A stretch of DNA of 64,000 nucleotides from Deinococcus arcticus. Lineage in GTDB: Bacteria; Deinococcota; Deinococci; Deinococcales; Deinococcaceae. Below are positions 31,670-41,993 of this stretch, piece after piece. The notes beneath the pieces were generated by a model. The model did not search any database. It was given only the letters and a program-made list of their open reading frames with translations, and was not told where the DNA came from. Each line of letters begins with the position of its first letter. Position 1 is the first letter of the stretch. Location of the stretch: NCBI RefSeq assembly GCF_003028415.1, contig NZ_PYSV01000016.1, forward strand, positions 33,739 to 97,738. Direction: 5' to 3'. Position numbers and translations under genes: made by a program.

Positions 31670-31840
31670 ATGACGGACAAATCCCACCCCCAGGGCGGCA
31701 CCAAGGACACGAACGACCTGAGCGACATCAAGGACGTGCAGGACCAGACCATGCAGGAACACGCCCGGCAGGCCGACCAGACCCCGGACGCTGTGAAAGG
31801 CGAACTCGACGGCTCGCAGCCCCAGAACCTGCGGCGCTGA
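31670..31840 (+). CDS. Very small hydrophilic protein 1
   Basis: 56 residues, extremely hydrophilic and without Cys or hydrophobic core: MTDKSHPQGGTKDTNDLSDI, KDVQDQTMQEHARQADQTPD. It is predicted to be disordered or to fold only with a partner. GGAGG lies about eleven bases before the ATG. A second protein of the same style follows after 26 bases and the two end at a strong terminator, so they form a bicistronic unit. In a desiccation-tolerant genus a hydrophilin-like role is conceivable but unproven. Confidence 0.7.
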   Translation: MTDKSHPQGGTKDTNDLSDIKDVQDQTMQEHARQADQTPDAVKGELDGSQPQNLRR

Positions 31841-31866
31841 GCCGGCACCACCCCAGGAGGTCCCCC

Positions 31867-32049
31867 ATGGGCGAAGGTAAACCCAGCAGCACAGATCATG
31901 AGCCCAACGTTGGCGTGTCGCAGATGGAGCAGCTGAGCAGCACCACGGACCCTGCCCACAGCAAGGAAGAGGGCGGCCTGCTGGCCAACCCGGATGTGGC
32001 CGACGATCTGGCTGACCGCGAGGAACGGCTGAGCATCACGGACGAATAG
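31867..32049 (+). CDS. Very small acidic hydrophilic protein 2
   Basis: 60 residues, acidic and Ser/Asp/Glu-rich: MGEGKPSSTDHEPNVGVSQM, HSKEEGGLLANPDVADDLAD. It has no hydrophobic segment and I recognise no family. CAGGAGG lies seven bases before the ATG, an unusually good ribosome-binding site for this genome, suggesting high expression. It is followed at once by a perfect hairpin terminator. Confidence 0.72.
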   Translation: MGEGKPSSTDHEPNVGVSQMEQLSSTTDPAHSKEEGGLLANPDVADDLADREERLSITDE

Positions 32050-32069
32050 ACCAGAGAGACAGGAACAGC

Positions 32070-32103
32070 CCACGCCGCCGGGTCAATATGACCCGGCGGC
32101 GTG
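32070..32103 (+). terminator. Perfect hairpin after the two small hydrophilic genes
   Basis: CACGCCGCCGGGTC pairs perfectly with GACCCGGCGGCGTG around AATAT; only a weak T-rich tail follows. Confidence 0.75.
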
Positions 32104-32166
32104 CTGTTGTCACCCAGGAGGACAGCCAGCGGGGGACGCGCTGCACCCACCAAGAATTTGCCTTTT

Positions 32167-33237
32167 TCAGGCAGGAAAGCGCAGCAACACGTGCTCGGCA
32201 CTGAACCCGGGACCCATGGCGGTCAGCAGCGCGCGGCCCTGGGGCCGTTCCTTCAGGGCCTCCTGCAGCACGAACAGCACAGTGGCGCTGCTCATGTTGC
32301 CGAAGCGGCGCAGGACGGCCCGGCTGGTGTCCAGCGTGCCTCCTGGCAGCGCCAGCGCATCCTCGAAGGCAGCGAGCACTTTGACGCCCCCCGGGTGGAT
32401 GATGAAGGTGCCCACCTCCGAGCGGCTCCAGCCGTGGGCGCCCAGGGCCCGCTCCACATCCTGCTCCATCATCCCGCGCACCAGAGCCGGAATATCGCGG
32501 CTGAAACGCACCTTCAGGCCGTCATCCACCACGTCCCAGCCCATGATGTCCTCGCTGGCCTCAATCAAGGTGGAAGAGGCGCCGCACAGTTCGGCCAGGG
32601 GGGGCGGGCCCGGCACGTCCGGCGCTGTGAGCACCAGGGCCGCGCCGCCATCAGAAAACAGCGCCGTGCCCACGAAGTTGCTCTTGGATTCGTCGCCCGC
32701 CAGCAGGGTCAGGCTGCACAGTTCCACGGCCACGAACAGCACCCGCTGGAAACCGGCCCGCACCAGATCGGCGGCGCGGGCCAAGCCAGCCGCGCCCCCT
32801 GCACACCCCAGGCCCCACACCGGCAACCGGGCGGCGTGGCGGCCCAGGCCCAGCGCCTCAATCAGGTGGGCGTCCAGGCTGGGCGCACTGATGCCACTGG
32901 TGTTCACCAGCACCACGGCGTCCACCGCGGCCGGGGCCACCTGCGCTTCTTCCAGGGCCTGCCGCGCCAGCCGCACGCTCAGCGCGCGGGCCTCCTGCAC
33001 AAAGGCGCCGTTGCGTTCACTGAAGCTGCGGGGCGTGAGATACCACTCCAGCGGCCGGGCCAGCGCCCGGGTCTCAATCTGCGCGTTGGTAAACACATCC
33101 AGCAGACCCGGCCGCGCCGCCATGCGCGGAAACAGCGTGCGGGCCGCCTCGCGCACCTGGCTCTGCGGGGCTGACCAGGGCGGCGTGCCCGTGACCAGGG
33201 CGCGCAGCAGAGGAGCGGGAAACGTCATGCCGGGCAT
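32167..33237 (-). CDS. Type III polyketide synthase (chalcone/stilbene synthase-like)
   Basis: A 356-residue homodimer-type ketosynthase that extends an acyl-CoA starter with malonyl-CoA. The Cys-His-Asn triad is visible: Cys in [16 protein letters not shown] (about 150), His in [11 protein letters not shown] (about 291) and Asn in [13 protein letters not shown] (about 324). [16 protein letters not shown] is also typical. Starter and product (alkylpyrone, resorcinol or other) cannot be told. No methyltransferase, oxygenase or acyl-activating gene is adjacent, so this is a lone enzyme. I chose ATG 33237, with GGGGAG upstream; ATG 33228 is possible. Confidence 0.93.
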   Translation of the reverse strand: MPGMTFPAPLLRALVTGTPPWSAPQSQVREAARTLFPRMAARPGLLDVFTNAQIETRALARPLEWYLTPRSFSERNGAFVQEARALSVRLARQALEEAQVAPAAVDAVVLVNTSGISAPSLDAHLIEALGLGRHAARLPVWGLGCAGGAAGLARAADLVRAGFQRVLFVAVELCSLTLLAGDESKSNFVGTALFSDGGAALVLTAPDVPGPPPLAELCGASSTLIEASEDIMGWDVVDDGLKVRFSRDIPALVRGMMEQDVERALGAHGWSRSEVGTFIIHPGGVKVLAAFEDALALPGGTLDTSRAVLRRFGNMSSATVLFVLQEALKERPQGRALLTAMGPGFSAEHVLLRFPA

Positions 33238-33950
33238 TCTGCCGCTCCCCCAGCGCCCAGACCGTGCGCAAAGTTGCCCCCCACCTTGGGAAAAGGCTGG
33301 GAGTTGTTGGACAGACAGTCGAACACGGCGCAGACCTGCTCCACAGAGAAGAGGCCAGAGCAAGCGTCACCGCTCAACCTGAGGCGTGCCCACACGCAGC
33401 CCCGCCTGACGGTCTCTGGAAAAGGGAACCTTCTCAGCCGCAGCAAGGCGCCTTGCTCCAGCCCCGGCCAGGTGCAGACGAAGCCGTCGTGCGCGCAGTG
33501 AATAGGCGGGCGGCCGGCGATGGGCGGAGGGAGGCGACGGCGGACAGTGCAGGGGCGAAATCCGGCTGCCCGAGAGCGTCAGTCAACGTTGCCCAGTGCT
33601 CAGTCCCTCGCTGCCAAGCCCCCGATCAACCGAGCGGGCTGGAACAGCTGCGCCGCAGCGCGAGTCTCGAAAAAAGGACGTTGCACCGAGAGTGGAGACT
33701 GTTCGGTGCTCTCCTGAACAGTCGCAACGTGAGGTACACCGTCCTTACCGTCTGCTCCCCTGTCACCAGGTTTCAGGCGCGTTGCCGCTGATTCTGTCAA
33801 CGCGCAGGCCGCCCTGCACGGGGAAGTCGTCTCCCCTCTGCTACGCACCTCTGCGAGTCTGGGGGTGGGGCACAGCCGACCTTTCCAGACCACATACAAC
33901 AGCGGCAGTGGGCCTGGGCCCACCGCCGCCGTCCACCCGAAGGCCGTTCC
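33238..33950. other. 0.7 kb intergenic region without a supported gene
   Basis: Only short shadow frames are present. It contains the family-B repeat (33624-33747) and a hairpin at about 33904-33928 (GGCAGTGGGCC pairing with GGGCCCACCGCC) that could end the aldo/keto reductase transcript. The 33240-33600 part shows nothing recognisable. Confidence 0.55.
33624..33747 (-). repeat. Dispersed palindromic repeat, family B copy 2
   Basis: Aligns almost base for base with 23609-23733 (GATCAACCGAGCGGGCTGGA, then AAAAAAGGACGTTGCACCG). The inner stem is GACTGTTC/GAACAGTC instead of GACTTTGC/GCAAAGTC, with the same 11-base loop GGTGCTCTCCT, so two base pairs changed on both sides. The outer stem (33674-33687 with 33733-33746) keeps all but one pair. 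Confidence 0.85.
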
Positions 33951-34841
33951 TTACCCGCTCTGCTTGGCCCACTCCTGCTGCCCCACCTCATCCAGCGCCC
34001 GGAAATCCTCATCCGAGAGCGTCAGGCGCGCGGCAGCCACATTCTCTTCCAGGTGTTTGCGCTTGCCGGTGCCCGGAATGGGCAGCATGACCGGACTGCG
34101 CCGCAGCACCCAGGCCAGCGCCACCTGCGACGGCGTGGCCCCCAGGCGCCCGGCCACCTCGCTCAGCACGCTGCCGGGCCGGGCCAACCCGCCGGCCGCC
34201 AGCGGATACCACGGCAGAAAGCCGATGCCTTCGCGCTCGCAGTAGTCCAGCACGTCTTCGCTTTTGCGGTGAACGAGGTTGTACAGGTTCTGCACGGTGG
34301 CGACCGGGAACACGGCGCGGGCAGCCTCAATCTCCTCCACGCTGACCTCCGAGAGCCCGGCGTGGCGAATGACGCCCTCGTCCATCAGTTCCTTGATGGC
34401 CCCGAACTGCTCGTCGCGCGGCACACTGGCGTCAATGCGGTGCAGCTGCCACAGGTCAATGCGCTCCACCCCCAGGCGGCGGCAACTGAGGTACGCCTGC
34501 TGCTTGAGGTACTCCGGGCGGCCCAGCGGAATCCAGATATTCGGGCCTGTGCGGGTCAGGCCGGCCTTGGTGGCGATCACCACGGTGTCAAAGGGGTGCA
34601 GGGCCTCGCGCAGCAACTCCTCGCTGACCGCCGGGCCGTAGCTATCGGCGGTGTCAATGAGGTTCACGCCCAGTTCGGGCAGGGCGCGCAGGGTGTCCAG
34701 AGCCGCGCGGCGGTCGGTGGGATCGCCCCACACGCCCTCGCCGGTCACCCGCATAGCGCCAAAGCCCAGGCGGTTCACGGTCAGGTCGCCGCCAATGTTG
34801 AAGGTGCCGCTGGCAGCGGCCGGTGCAGTCGTGTCGGTCAT
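33951..34841 (-). CDS. Aldo/keto reductase
   Basis: A 296-residue NADPH-dependent TIM-barrel oxidoreductase. The catalytic tetrad is visible: Asp and Tyr in [18 protein letters not shown] (about 59-76), Lys in [10 protein letters not shown] (about 90) and His in [14 protein letters not shown] (about 130). The C-terminal nucleotide-binding segment is [20 protein letters not shown] followed by KRKHLEEN. The ATG at 34841 has GGAGG seven bases upstream. It stands alone, with no substrate evidence; homologues reduce sugar or lipid aldehydes. Confidence 0.94.
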   Translation of the reverse strand: MTDTTAPAAASGTFNIGGDLTVNRLGFGAMRVTGEGVWGDPTDRRAALDTLRALPELGVNLIDTADSYGPAVSEELLREALHPFDTVVIATKAGLTRTGPNIWIPLGRPEYLKQQAYLSCRRLGVERIDLWQLHRIDASVPRDEQFGAIKELMDEGVIRHAGLSEVSVEEIEAARAVFPVATVQNLYNLVHRKSEDVLDYCEREGIGFLPWYPLAAGGLARPGSVLSEVAGRLGATPSQVALAWVLRRSPVMLPIPGTGKRKHLEENVAAARLTLSDEDFRALDEVGQQEWAKQSG

Positions 34842-35410
34842 TCGGAATCCTCCAGCGGGCATTGTGCGCCCCCAGCCGGGTCGCAGATATGGCACTTGGC
34901 TCAAGGCGTCCTAAAGATGAGGGCACACAGAGAGGGCGCCCCAGACCGCCACCACCGCAGACGCCCGGCCCAGGGCAAGACGGCTGGGAGGGACGTGCTT
35001 TGCTCCTCCCTCTGCTTCGCAGCGGTGGCGGCAGTGTCCCTCCGCTCGGATGGCCTCGCCTGTGTCCGTGATGCCCACAGGTTCAGAACACAGGACGAAC
35101 GGAGACGATGCGCACGGCATTTCTGCCCTTCCCCTTGCGCCAGAGGCCAGGTGGGGAGAACCGGGCAGACGTCCCCAACGACGGTTGTTTCCTCCCCCGC
35201 GCAGCAGACCTGATACGGATTCCGTCTCTTCCGCCGACAAATCGGAACAGAGCCGATGTGCCGACTCCACGCCCGGAACCCGTTTTGCTCCTGCTCGCTC
35301 TGCTCGGATGGAATCGCTTTTGTCAGTGATTCAAGTGGAATTCGTATGAGAACGGTCTGCACTATGGGTGGCCAGCGACTCGACCGGCGTCCAGCGCAGT
35401 CCTGCCCTGA
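34842..35410. other. 0.57 kb intergenic region without a supported gene
   Basis: Between the aldo/keto reductase start and the nitroreductase stop. It contains CTGCTCGCTCTGCTCGGATG-type blocks shared with family A and the element at 35213-35347. No gene is supported. Confidence 0.5.
35213..35347. repeat. Family A-like element with terminal inverted repeats, copy 5 (diverged)
   Basis: Starts ATACGGATTCCGT and ends GGAATTCGTAT, matching the termini of 38171-38307 (ATACGGCTTCCG ... CGGAATCCGTAT). The interior has diverged and the central hairpin is not intact. Confidence 0.45.
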
Positions 35411-36193
<783 letters not shown>

Positions 36194-36200
36194 GGCGGTC

Positions 36201-36206
36201 AGGCTA
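36201..36206 (-). promoter_or_regulatory. Leaderless -10 box of the nitroreductase gene
   Basis: TAGCCT on the minus strand, seven bases before the ATG at 36193. Confidence 0.55.
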
Positions 36207-36233
36207 GCAGGGGGGCCAGCCAGCGGGGGGGGA

Positions 36234-36554
36234 TCAGGCCCAGGTGAGTGCAGCCCCCAGCCCAAACGCAGCGGCGCAGGCCAGGGCCCGGCGCCAGTGG
36301 TTGCCCTGCCCGGGGCGGGTGGCGGGCATGGTCAGCAGCAGCGCCAGCGCGGGCAGCAGCGCCGCCCCTGGTTGCCCGGCCCGCTGGGCCAGCAGTCCAC
36401 CCAGGCCCGTGCCCAGGCACACAGCAAAAAAGAGGGCGTGGTGCGGCCAGCGGGCCCGGCCCCCGCCCCGGCCCAGTTGCAGGCGCAGACCCAGCCCCAG
36501 CAGCCCCAGCAACAGGGCGCCGGTCAGCAGCAGGGCCAGCTGGTGCGCGCGCAT
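36234..36554 (-). CDS. Small hydrophobic membrane protein
   Basis: A 106-residue protein with about four membrane segments ([65 protein letters not shown]). The family is not recognised. It lies 40 bases upstream of the nitroreductase gene on the same strand, but that gene has its own leaderless promoter. The start at ATG 36554 is uncertain: no clear ribosome-binding site or -10 box at the right distance. Confidence 0.6.
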   Translation of the reverse strand: MRAHQLALLLTGALLLGLLGLGLRLQLGRGGGRARWPHHALFFAVCLGTGLGGLLAQRAGQPGAALLPALALLLTMPATRPGQGNHWRRALACAAAFGLGAALTWA

Positions 36555-36616
36555 GGCGGCATGGTGGCACAGCGCCGGGTATGACAGATGCCCCCGCCAG
36601 CGCCGGGCGCGTGGTG

Positions 36617-36622
36617 TACGGT
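36617..36622 (+). promoter_or_regulatory. Leaderless -10 box of the lipoprotein gene
   Basis: TACGGT, seven bases before the ATG at 36630. Confidence 0.55.
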
Positions 36623-36629
36623 GGGGCCC

Positions 36630-37100
36630 ATGCGCTCTGGCCCCCTTCTGCCCTGGCTTCTGCTGACGGCGCCCCTGCTGTGGGGGTGCAAGCCCGCCGC
36701 CGGGGGCGGCCAGGATCTGGTGTCGCGCACCCTGTTCACTGCCACCGGCGCCTACGACGCCCAGGCCGATCTGCGCGAGCGCATTCCGGTGGGCCAGCGC
36801 CGCACCACCTGGGCCGAGCGCCCGCCGCTGGACGCCGCGCAGGTGGTGGTGGTCTACGACAGCGACGCCCGCCCCCTGAGCTGGATGCTGGAGATCCGCA
36901 CGCCCCGCTTCAGCGCGCAGGACCTGGCGGGGGGCGGGGCACAGGCGGTGAACACCCCCAGCGGGGGCGGCCTGCGCCCCGCCCCCGACTCGCGCCTGGC
37001 CGACACGCTGATTCTGCCCACGGCGACCGGCCTGCGGATTCTGACCCGGGGCTACGTGACCCAGAACGAACCCGAACTGCTGCGGGCGTTCGTCAGGTAA
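36630..37100 (+). CDS. Putative lipoprotein of unknown function
   Basis: A 156-residue protein with a lipoprotein signal MRSGPLLPWLLLTAPLLWGC, the lipobox Cys being residue 20. The mature part contains VSRTLFTATGAYDAQADLRE, VVVVYDSDARPLSWMLEIR and LILPTATGLRILTRGYVTQ. No family is recognised. The ATG at 36630 follows TACGGT by seven bases. It converges with the diguanylate cyclase gene downstream. Confidence 0.75.
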   Translation: MRSGPLLPWLLLTAPLLWGCKPAAGGGQDLVSRTLFTATGAYDAQADLRERIPVGQRRTTWAERPPLDAAQVVVVYDSDARPLSWMLEIRTPRFSAQDLAGGGAQAVNTPSGGGLRPAPDSRLADTLILPTATGLRILTRGYVTQNEPELLRAFVR

Positions 37101-37124
37101 GGCGGCGCGGTGTTCGGTGCCCGC

Positions 37125-38159
37125 TTAGCGCACGGCGTTGCGGCCCGAGCGCTTGGCGTGGTACATGGCGCTGTCGGCCCGGCTGAAGATCGCGTCAATG
37201 GTGTCGTGGGGCCCGCGCATGGAGGCCACCCCGAAGCTGGCCGTCACCTGTAGCCCCGCCACCGGCTCGGCGCTCACCTCGCCGCGCAGGCGCTCGGCCA
37301 CGGCCAGGGCGTCGGTCTTGGCCACGCCGGGGAGCAGCACGATAAATTCCTCGCCGCCCCAGCGGCCCACCAGCCCGCCCGAACCGCTCACGCTGCGCCG
37401 CAGCCGCTTGGCTGTGGCCCGCAGCACATCGTCGCCCACTGCGTGACCGTGCTGATCGTTCACCCGCTTGAAGTGGTCAATATCAGTCACGATGATGCTC
37501 AGGGGGGTGCGGGCCTGCGCGGCGTGCTGCACCGCCCGCTCCAGCTCCTCTTCAATGGCGCCCCGCCCCATCACTTCCGTCACGGCGTCCAGCCGCGCGG
37601 CGCGCAGGCGCTCGTTGTCCTCGCGGTGGCGCGAGAGGTTGTTCTCGATAAAGGACACCAGCACGTAGGCCATCACGCCCATGGCGCCCATCACGATGCT
37701 CACGGTCACCCAGTCGGCGAGGTTGGGCGCCGCCACCGGGCCGTTCACCACCAGGCTCACCAGCATGATGGCAATGGCCGCAATGTTCAGCCCCGTGCCA
37801 AAGCGCGAGCCGAACACCAGATACGACACCAGGATGTTCATGGTCAGCCACAGGCTCAGGTGCATGGGCATGTCGCCCCAGGCCACGGCGCGCGGAATCT
37901 CCACCACCGCCGCCAGCACGTACCCGGCCGTCGTGACCATGTAGATGCGCCGCAGCGACATGGGCGAGACCAGCACGGCCAGCACCGTGCCCAGCGCCAC
38001 CAGTGCCGCCCAGTATTTGGGCACGTTGTAGGCCCCGGGAAAGGCGCCGGGCGGGTCAATCAGGGCCGTCAGCAGCGCGTACAGCACGTAAGCCAGGCAC
38101 GACGTGATGACCGCCACCTGCCGGCTGCGTTGCAGGCGAAGGGGCAGGGCGTCAGGCAC
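37125..38159 (-). CDS. Membrane-bound diguanylate cyclase (GGDEF), copy 1
   Basis: Makes the second messenger c-di-GMP from two GTP. The 344-residue protein has six predicted membrane helices in residues about 15-170 (VAVITSCLAYVLYALLTALI ... VSIVMGAMGVMAYVLVSFI). A GGDEF domain follows (about 185-342) with LSIIVTDIDHFKRVNDQHGH, active-site GRWGGEEFIVLLPG, VTASFGVASM and ADSAMYHAKRSGRN. There is no RxxD inhibitory site before GGEEF. The start is GTG 38159; a TATGAG box nine bases upstream is formed by the end of the adjoining family-A repeat. The sensed signal is unknown. Confidence 0.93.
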   Translation of the reverse strand: MPDALPLRLQRSRQVAVITSCLAYVLYALLTALIDPPGAFPGAYNVPKYWAALVALGTVLAVLVSPMSLRRIYMVTTAGYVLAAVVEIPRAVAWGDMPMHLSLWLTMNILVSYLVFGSRFGTGLNIAAIAIMLVSLVVNGPVAAPNLADWVTVSIVMGAMGVMAYVLVSFIENNLSRHREDNERLRAARLDAVTEVMGRGAIEEELERAVQHAAQARTPLSIIVTDIDHFKRVNDQHGHAVGDDVLRATAKRLRRSVSGSGGLVGRWGGEEFIVLLPGVAKTDALAVAERLRGEVSAEPVAGLQVTASFGVASMRGPHDTIDAIFSRADSAMYHAKRSGRNAVR

Positions 38160-38170
38160 GCCGCTGTCTC

Positions 38171-38307
38171 ATACGGCTTCCGAAAAATTCCGTCATGTGT
38201 GACGGAATTTTTCCGACCGGAGGGAGAAGGAACAAATATGGATTTCCGGGAATTGGAGGAACATCCGGCTCTTTCCCGGATGTTACGGAAATGGACGGAA
38301 TCCGTAT
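38171..38307 (+). repeat. Dispersed palindromic repeat, family A copy 3, with terminal inverted repeats
   Basis: 137 bases bounded by ATACGGCTTCCG and CGGAATCCGTAT (11 of 12 inverted). It contains a perfect 13-base hairpin AAAAATTCCGTCA (38183-38195), loop TGTG, TGACGGAATTTTT (38200-38212). It lies directly upstream of a diguanylate cyclase gene. Its size, termini and lack of coding content resemble a MITE. Confidence 0.8.
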
Positions 38308-38456
38308 CACGCCGCTGAACTGTGGGGTGGCGCCTGTGTTCATGCATGGTCCTGGGCATGGCACCCCCGCAAAGCACTTGTTCACCGGTGGGCCATGCAG
38401 CACGGCCCAATAGTAGTGCATGGGGTCAGTCGGGGGCGGCACAGCCCGCGCAACGA

Positions 38457-38502
38457 AGGCCGGCGCCCCCGCCCCCCAGTGGGGGGCGGGGGCGCCGGCC
38501 TC
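38457..38502 (-). terminator. Very long GC hairpin after ndk
   Basis: GGCCGGCGCCCCCGCCCCCC pairs perfectly, about 20 base pairs, with its complement around AGTG, just after the ndk stop. There is no T-run. Confidence 0.75.
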
Positions 38503-38517
38503 GGGGGGCAAAAGGGC

Positions 38518-38934
<417 letters not shown>

Positions 38935-38944
38935 ACCACCGGGC

Positions 38945-38950
38945 AGCATA
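38945..38950 (-). promoter_or_regulatory. ndk: -10 box of ndk
   Basis: TATGCT on the minus strand, ten bases before the ndk ATG. It is divergent from the permease -10 box at 39009-39014. Confidence 0.5.
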
Positions 38951-39008
38951 GCAGAGCCCACCCCCATCTCCCCCGGGCAAAGGCTGGCCGGAATTCCCTG
39001 GCACCACG

Positions 39009-39014
39009 TACAAT
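39009..39014 (+). promoter_or_regulatory. Leaderless -10 box of the ABC permease operon
   Basis: TACAAT, six bases before the GTG start at 39021. Confidence 0.6.
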
Positions 39015-39020
39015 GGGAAG

Positions 39021-40949
39021 GTGACCCACGATTCTCACTCTCGCCCGTCTGGCGTCGCGGCGCGCATCGCCATGATCGTCTGCGCGGTTGCCATTCTGGG
39101 GCTGCTCCTGACGCCCCTGGCCACGCTGGGCCGGGGATTCAACGCCGACGCCGCGCTGCTGCACCTGAGCGGCGCCGTCTATAACCTGACCGGCGACCAG
39201 CAGATTCCCCTGCCACCCACCGGCCCGGTGCTGCCGCTGGCCTGGGGCGCGCTGGCGGCGCTGGCCGCCACCCTCTTCGGCGCGTGGCGCCGCGCCCGCT
39301 GGTTCTGGATCACGGCGCTCGTGGGCTTCGTGCTGGCCACCGCCGCCGTGCTGGTGCTGCGCGGCGCTCTGGACAACGAAACCGCCCGCGTGCTGGCCGA
39401 TCCCGCCCTGCGCCCGGGGGCCAAGCGGCAGCTGCGCAACTTCTATGCCAGCGGCGGCATGAACCTGGGCCTGTTTCTGCCGGCTCTGGCGGGCCTGATT
39501 GCCGCCGGCGCCGGCCTGAGTTACCTGCCGCGCTGGTGGGACACCTTCAACCGCCTGCGAGGTCTGCTGGTGCCCTTTACCGCCATTGGCCTGGCCATCG
39601 TGGTGGGGGCCATCGTGGTGCTGGTGGTGCAACCGGCGGTCAACAGCAGCGCCGCCCCCCTGAGTCTGTGGAGCGGCTGGCTGGCCAAGAGCGACCTCGT
39701 GTATTTCGTGTATTCCTCGCTGTTTGCGCCAGTCACGGCCCTCAGTCCCCTGCTGGACAGCCTGAAGCTGGCCACCCCGCTGATCTTCACTGGCCTGTCG
39801 GTGGCCTTTGCCTTCCGCACGGGCCTGTTTAACATTGGCGCGCCGGGGCAGCTGACCATGGGCGCCATTGCCGCGATGCTGGTAGGCGTGTACGGGCCGG
39901 CCAGCCTGGGCTGGGGCCTGCTGGTGCTCAGCGTGCTGGCGGCGGGCGCGGGCGGGGCCCTGTGGGGCGCCATTCCCGGGGTGCTCAAGGCGCGCTTCGG
40001 TTCCAGTGAAGTGATCAACACCATCATGCTCAACTACATCGCGTCGGCCATCTTCATCTTCATGATCGGCAGCGACACCTACTCGTTCCTGGGCAAAACC
40101 TACACCCTGCCCTTCAAGGCCGAGGGCTCGAACCCCGAGAGTGAACTGATTCAGTCGCAGGCCCAGCTGCGCCCACTGCTGGAAGTGCTCAACGTGGGCC
40201 AGAACGGCGCCGTGGCCCTGAGCATTGGCCTGCTGGTGGCGCTGGGGGCCTTCTTCGTCACGCGCATCGCCATGCGCGGTCACCGCCTGCGCTCATGGAT
40301 CGCGGCGGCCGTGGCCCTGGTGCTGGGCGCCCTGACGTGGCGGGTGGGCATTCCGGTGGAGGTGGCAGGCAGCCAGCTCAACGGCGCGTTCCTGATTGCG
40401 CTGGCCTGCGTGGCGCTGTTCGGCGTGCTGATGTGGCGCACGGCGGCCGGCTACGCCCTGCGCGCCGTGGGCCTGTCGCCCAAGGCCGCCGAATACGGCG
40501 GGATCAGCGTGGCGCGCAACACCATCCTGGCCATGACGATTGCCGGGATGTTCGCGGGCCTGGCCGGCACCCACTACGTGAACGGCGGCGCACTGGACCA
40601 GTACCGCCTGAAGCAGAACATGCCGGTCAACGTGGGCTTTGACGGGATTGCCGTGGCCCTCATGGGCCAGAGCACCCCGGCGGGCGTGGTGGCGGCCAGC
40701 GTGCTGTTCGGCACCATTGATACGGGCGGCGTGAACGTCACCACCAAGCTGCAGAAGGTGAACAGCGACATCGTGACGGTCCTTAAGGCGCTGATCGTGC
40801 TGTTTATTGCCGCAGGCGGCTTCCTGAGCCGCCGCATCACCGAGCCGCCCGCAGCGGCCCTGAGCGGCCCCAGTTCCTCGGCGCCCAACATGGCCACCAA
40901 TGCCGTCGCGCACCGCCAGATGCACATCCCCAACGACGGGAGCAAGTAA
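39021..40949 (+). CDS. ABC transporter permease, nucleoside/simple-sugar type (large subunit)
   Basis: A 642-residue inner-membrane permease. The C-terminal part (about 245-600) is a BPD_transp_2 permease with [79 protein letters not shown] and [24 protein letters not shown] segments, as in guanosine/purine nucleoside systems (YufP/NupB). The N-terminal about 240 residues add several membrane helices, making it much longer than the usual 350. Start is GTG 39021, six bases after TACAAT. It is followed directly (TAAATG) by the partner permease. The ATPase and binding lipoprotein are not in the window. Confidence 0.9.
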   Translation: MTHDSHSRPSGVAARIAMIVCAVAILGLLLTPLATLGRGFNADAALLHLSGAVYNLTGDQQIPLPPTGPVLPLAWGALAALAATLFGAWRRARWFWITALVGFVLATAAVLVLRGALDNETARVLADPALRPGAKRQLRNFYASGGMNLGLFLPALAGLIAAGAGLSYLPRWWDTFNRLRGLLVPFTAIGLAIVVGAIVVLVVQPAVNSSAAPLSLWSGWLAKSDLVYFVYSSLFAPVTALSPLLDSLKLATPLIFTGLSVAFAFRTGLFNIGAPGQLTMGAIAAMLVGVYGPASLGWGLLVLSVLAAGAGGALWGAIPGVLKARFGSSEVINTIMLNYIASAIFIFMIGSDTYSFLGKTYTLPFKAEGSNPESELIQSQAQLRPLLEVLNVGQNGAVALSIGLLVALGAFFVTRIAMRGHRLRSWIAAAVALVLGALTWRVGIPVEVAGSQLNGAFLIALACVALFGVLMWRTAAGYALRAVGLSPKAAEYGGISVARNTILAMTIAGMFAGLAGTHYVNGGALDQYRLKQNMPVNVGFDGIAVALMGQSTPAGVVAASVLFGTIDTGGVNVTTKLQKVNSDIVTVLKALIVLFIAAGGFLSRRITEPPAAALSGPSSSAPNMATNAVAHRQMHIPNDGSK

Positions 40950-41864
40950 ATGGACAGCCTCTTTGCACAGCTTCTGACCACGGCCTTTCTGGCCACCTTT
41001 ATCCGCAGTGTCGTGCCGCTGCTGCTGACCGCCCTGGGCGGCCTGTTCAGCGAGCGCGCGGGCGTGGTGAACATCGCCCTGGAAGGCCTGATCATCTTCG
41101 GCGCGCTGGCAGGCGCCGTGGTGGCGCAGCTGTTGGCCCCCAGCCTGGGCCCGGCCGCGCCCTGGGTGGGCTGGCTGGCTGCCGCCGTGGTGGGCGGCCT
41201 GATCGCCGCCATTCACGCGGTCCTCAGCATTCGCTACCGCGCCGATCAGGTGATCAGCGGCACCGCCATTAACCTGCTGGCCACCGGCGTGCCCGCCGTG
41301 CTGCTGACCGCCCTGTACGGCGTGTCCAACGAAAGCCCCAAGGTGGCCTACGCGCTGCCCCTGTGGGGCTTTGGCGACCTGCGCTTCTCGCCGCCTGTAT
41401 TCTTTGCCTTCCTGGCCGTGGCGGTCACGTGGTACGTGATGTACCGCACGCCCTACGGCCTGCGCCTGCGCGCCACAGGTGAGCAGCCCGGCGCCGCCGC
41501 CAGCATGGGCGTGAACGTCAAGCGCATGCGCTACAGCGCCGTCATCCTCTCGGGGGTGCTGGCGGGTACCGCTGGGGCCTTCCTGAGCATTGGCAACCTG
41601 GATTCCTACGTGCGCAATATCAGCGCCGGGGCCGGCTTCATTGCGCTGGCCGCGCTGATCTTCGGGCAGTGGAAGCCACTGGGTGTGCTGGCCGCCACGC
41701 TACTGTTCGGGTTTCTGCAGGCGCTATCCATTGTGCTGGGCGGCACCAACCTGCTGCCGTCCTCGCTGGTGGGGGCCCTGCCCTACCTGATCACCATTCT
41801 GGCGCTGATCTTCACGGGCCGTAGCCGCGCGCCCAAGGCCCTGGGCCGCCCCTACGACGGCTGA
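40950..41864 (+). CDS. ABC transporter permease, nucleoside/simple-sugar type (small subunit)
   Basis: A 304-residue permease of the same family (YufQ/NupC-like): LTALGGLFSERAGVVNIALE, IRYRADQVISGTAINLLATG, RLRATGEQPGAAASMGVNVK, YVRNISAGAGFIALAALIFG. The ATG follows the stop of the large subunit without a gap, so the two are coupled and presumably heterodimeric. A terminator follows at 41882. The substrate (purine nucleoside or sugar) is inferred from family and from divergent ndk. Confidence 0.92.
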   Translation: MDSLFAQLLTTAFLATFIRSVVPLLLTALGGLFSERAGVVNIALEGLIIFGALAGAVVAQLLAPSLGPAAPWVGWLAAAVVGGLIAAIHAVLSIRYRADQVISGTAINLLATGVPAVLLTALYGVSNESPKVAYALPLWGFGDLRFSPPVFFAFLAVAVTWYVMYRTPYGLRLRATGEQPGAAASMGVNVKRMRYSAVILSGVLAGTAGAFLSIGNLDSYVRNISAGAGFIALAALIFGQWKPLGVLAATLLFGFLQALSIVLGGTNLLPSSLVGALPYLITILALIFTGRSRAPKALGRPYDG

Positions 41865-41881
41865 GCCCCGACCACCCTTGC

Positions 41882-41914
41882 AGCGGGAGTGCCCTGGTGG
41901 CCTCCCGCTTTTTT
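41882..41914 (+). terminator. Intrinsic terminator of the ABC permease operon
   Basis: AGCGGGAG pairs with CTCCCGCT around TGCCCTGGTGGC, followed by TTTTTT. Confidence 0.88.
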
Positions 41915-41981
41915 GTGCCCGCGTGAAGGGGTGCTCAGCAGGGCGCCGAATCCGGTACAGACACCCGGCGCGGCCACCGTG

Positions 41982-41987
41982 TAGGGT
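41982..41987 (+). promoter_or_regulatory. Leaderless -10 box of the RodZ-like gene
   Basis: TAGGGT, six bases before the ATG at 41994. Confidence 0.6.
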
Positions 41988-41993
41988 AAGGAC

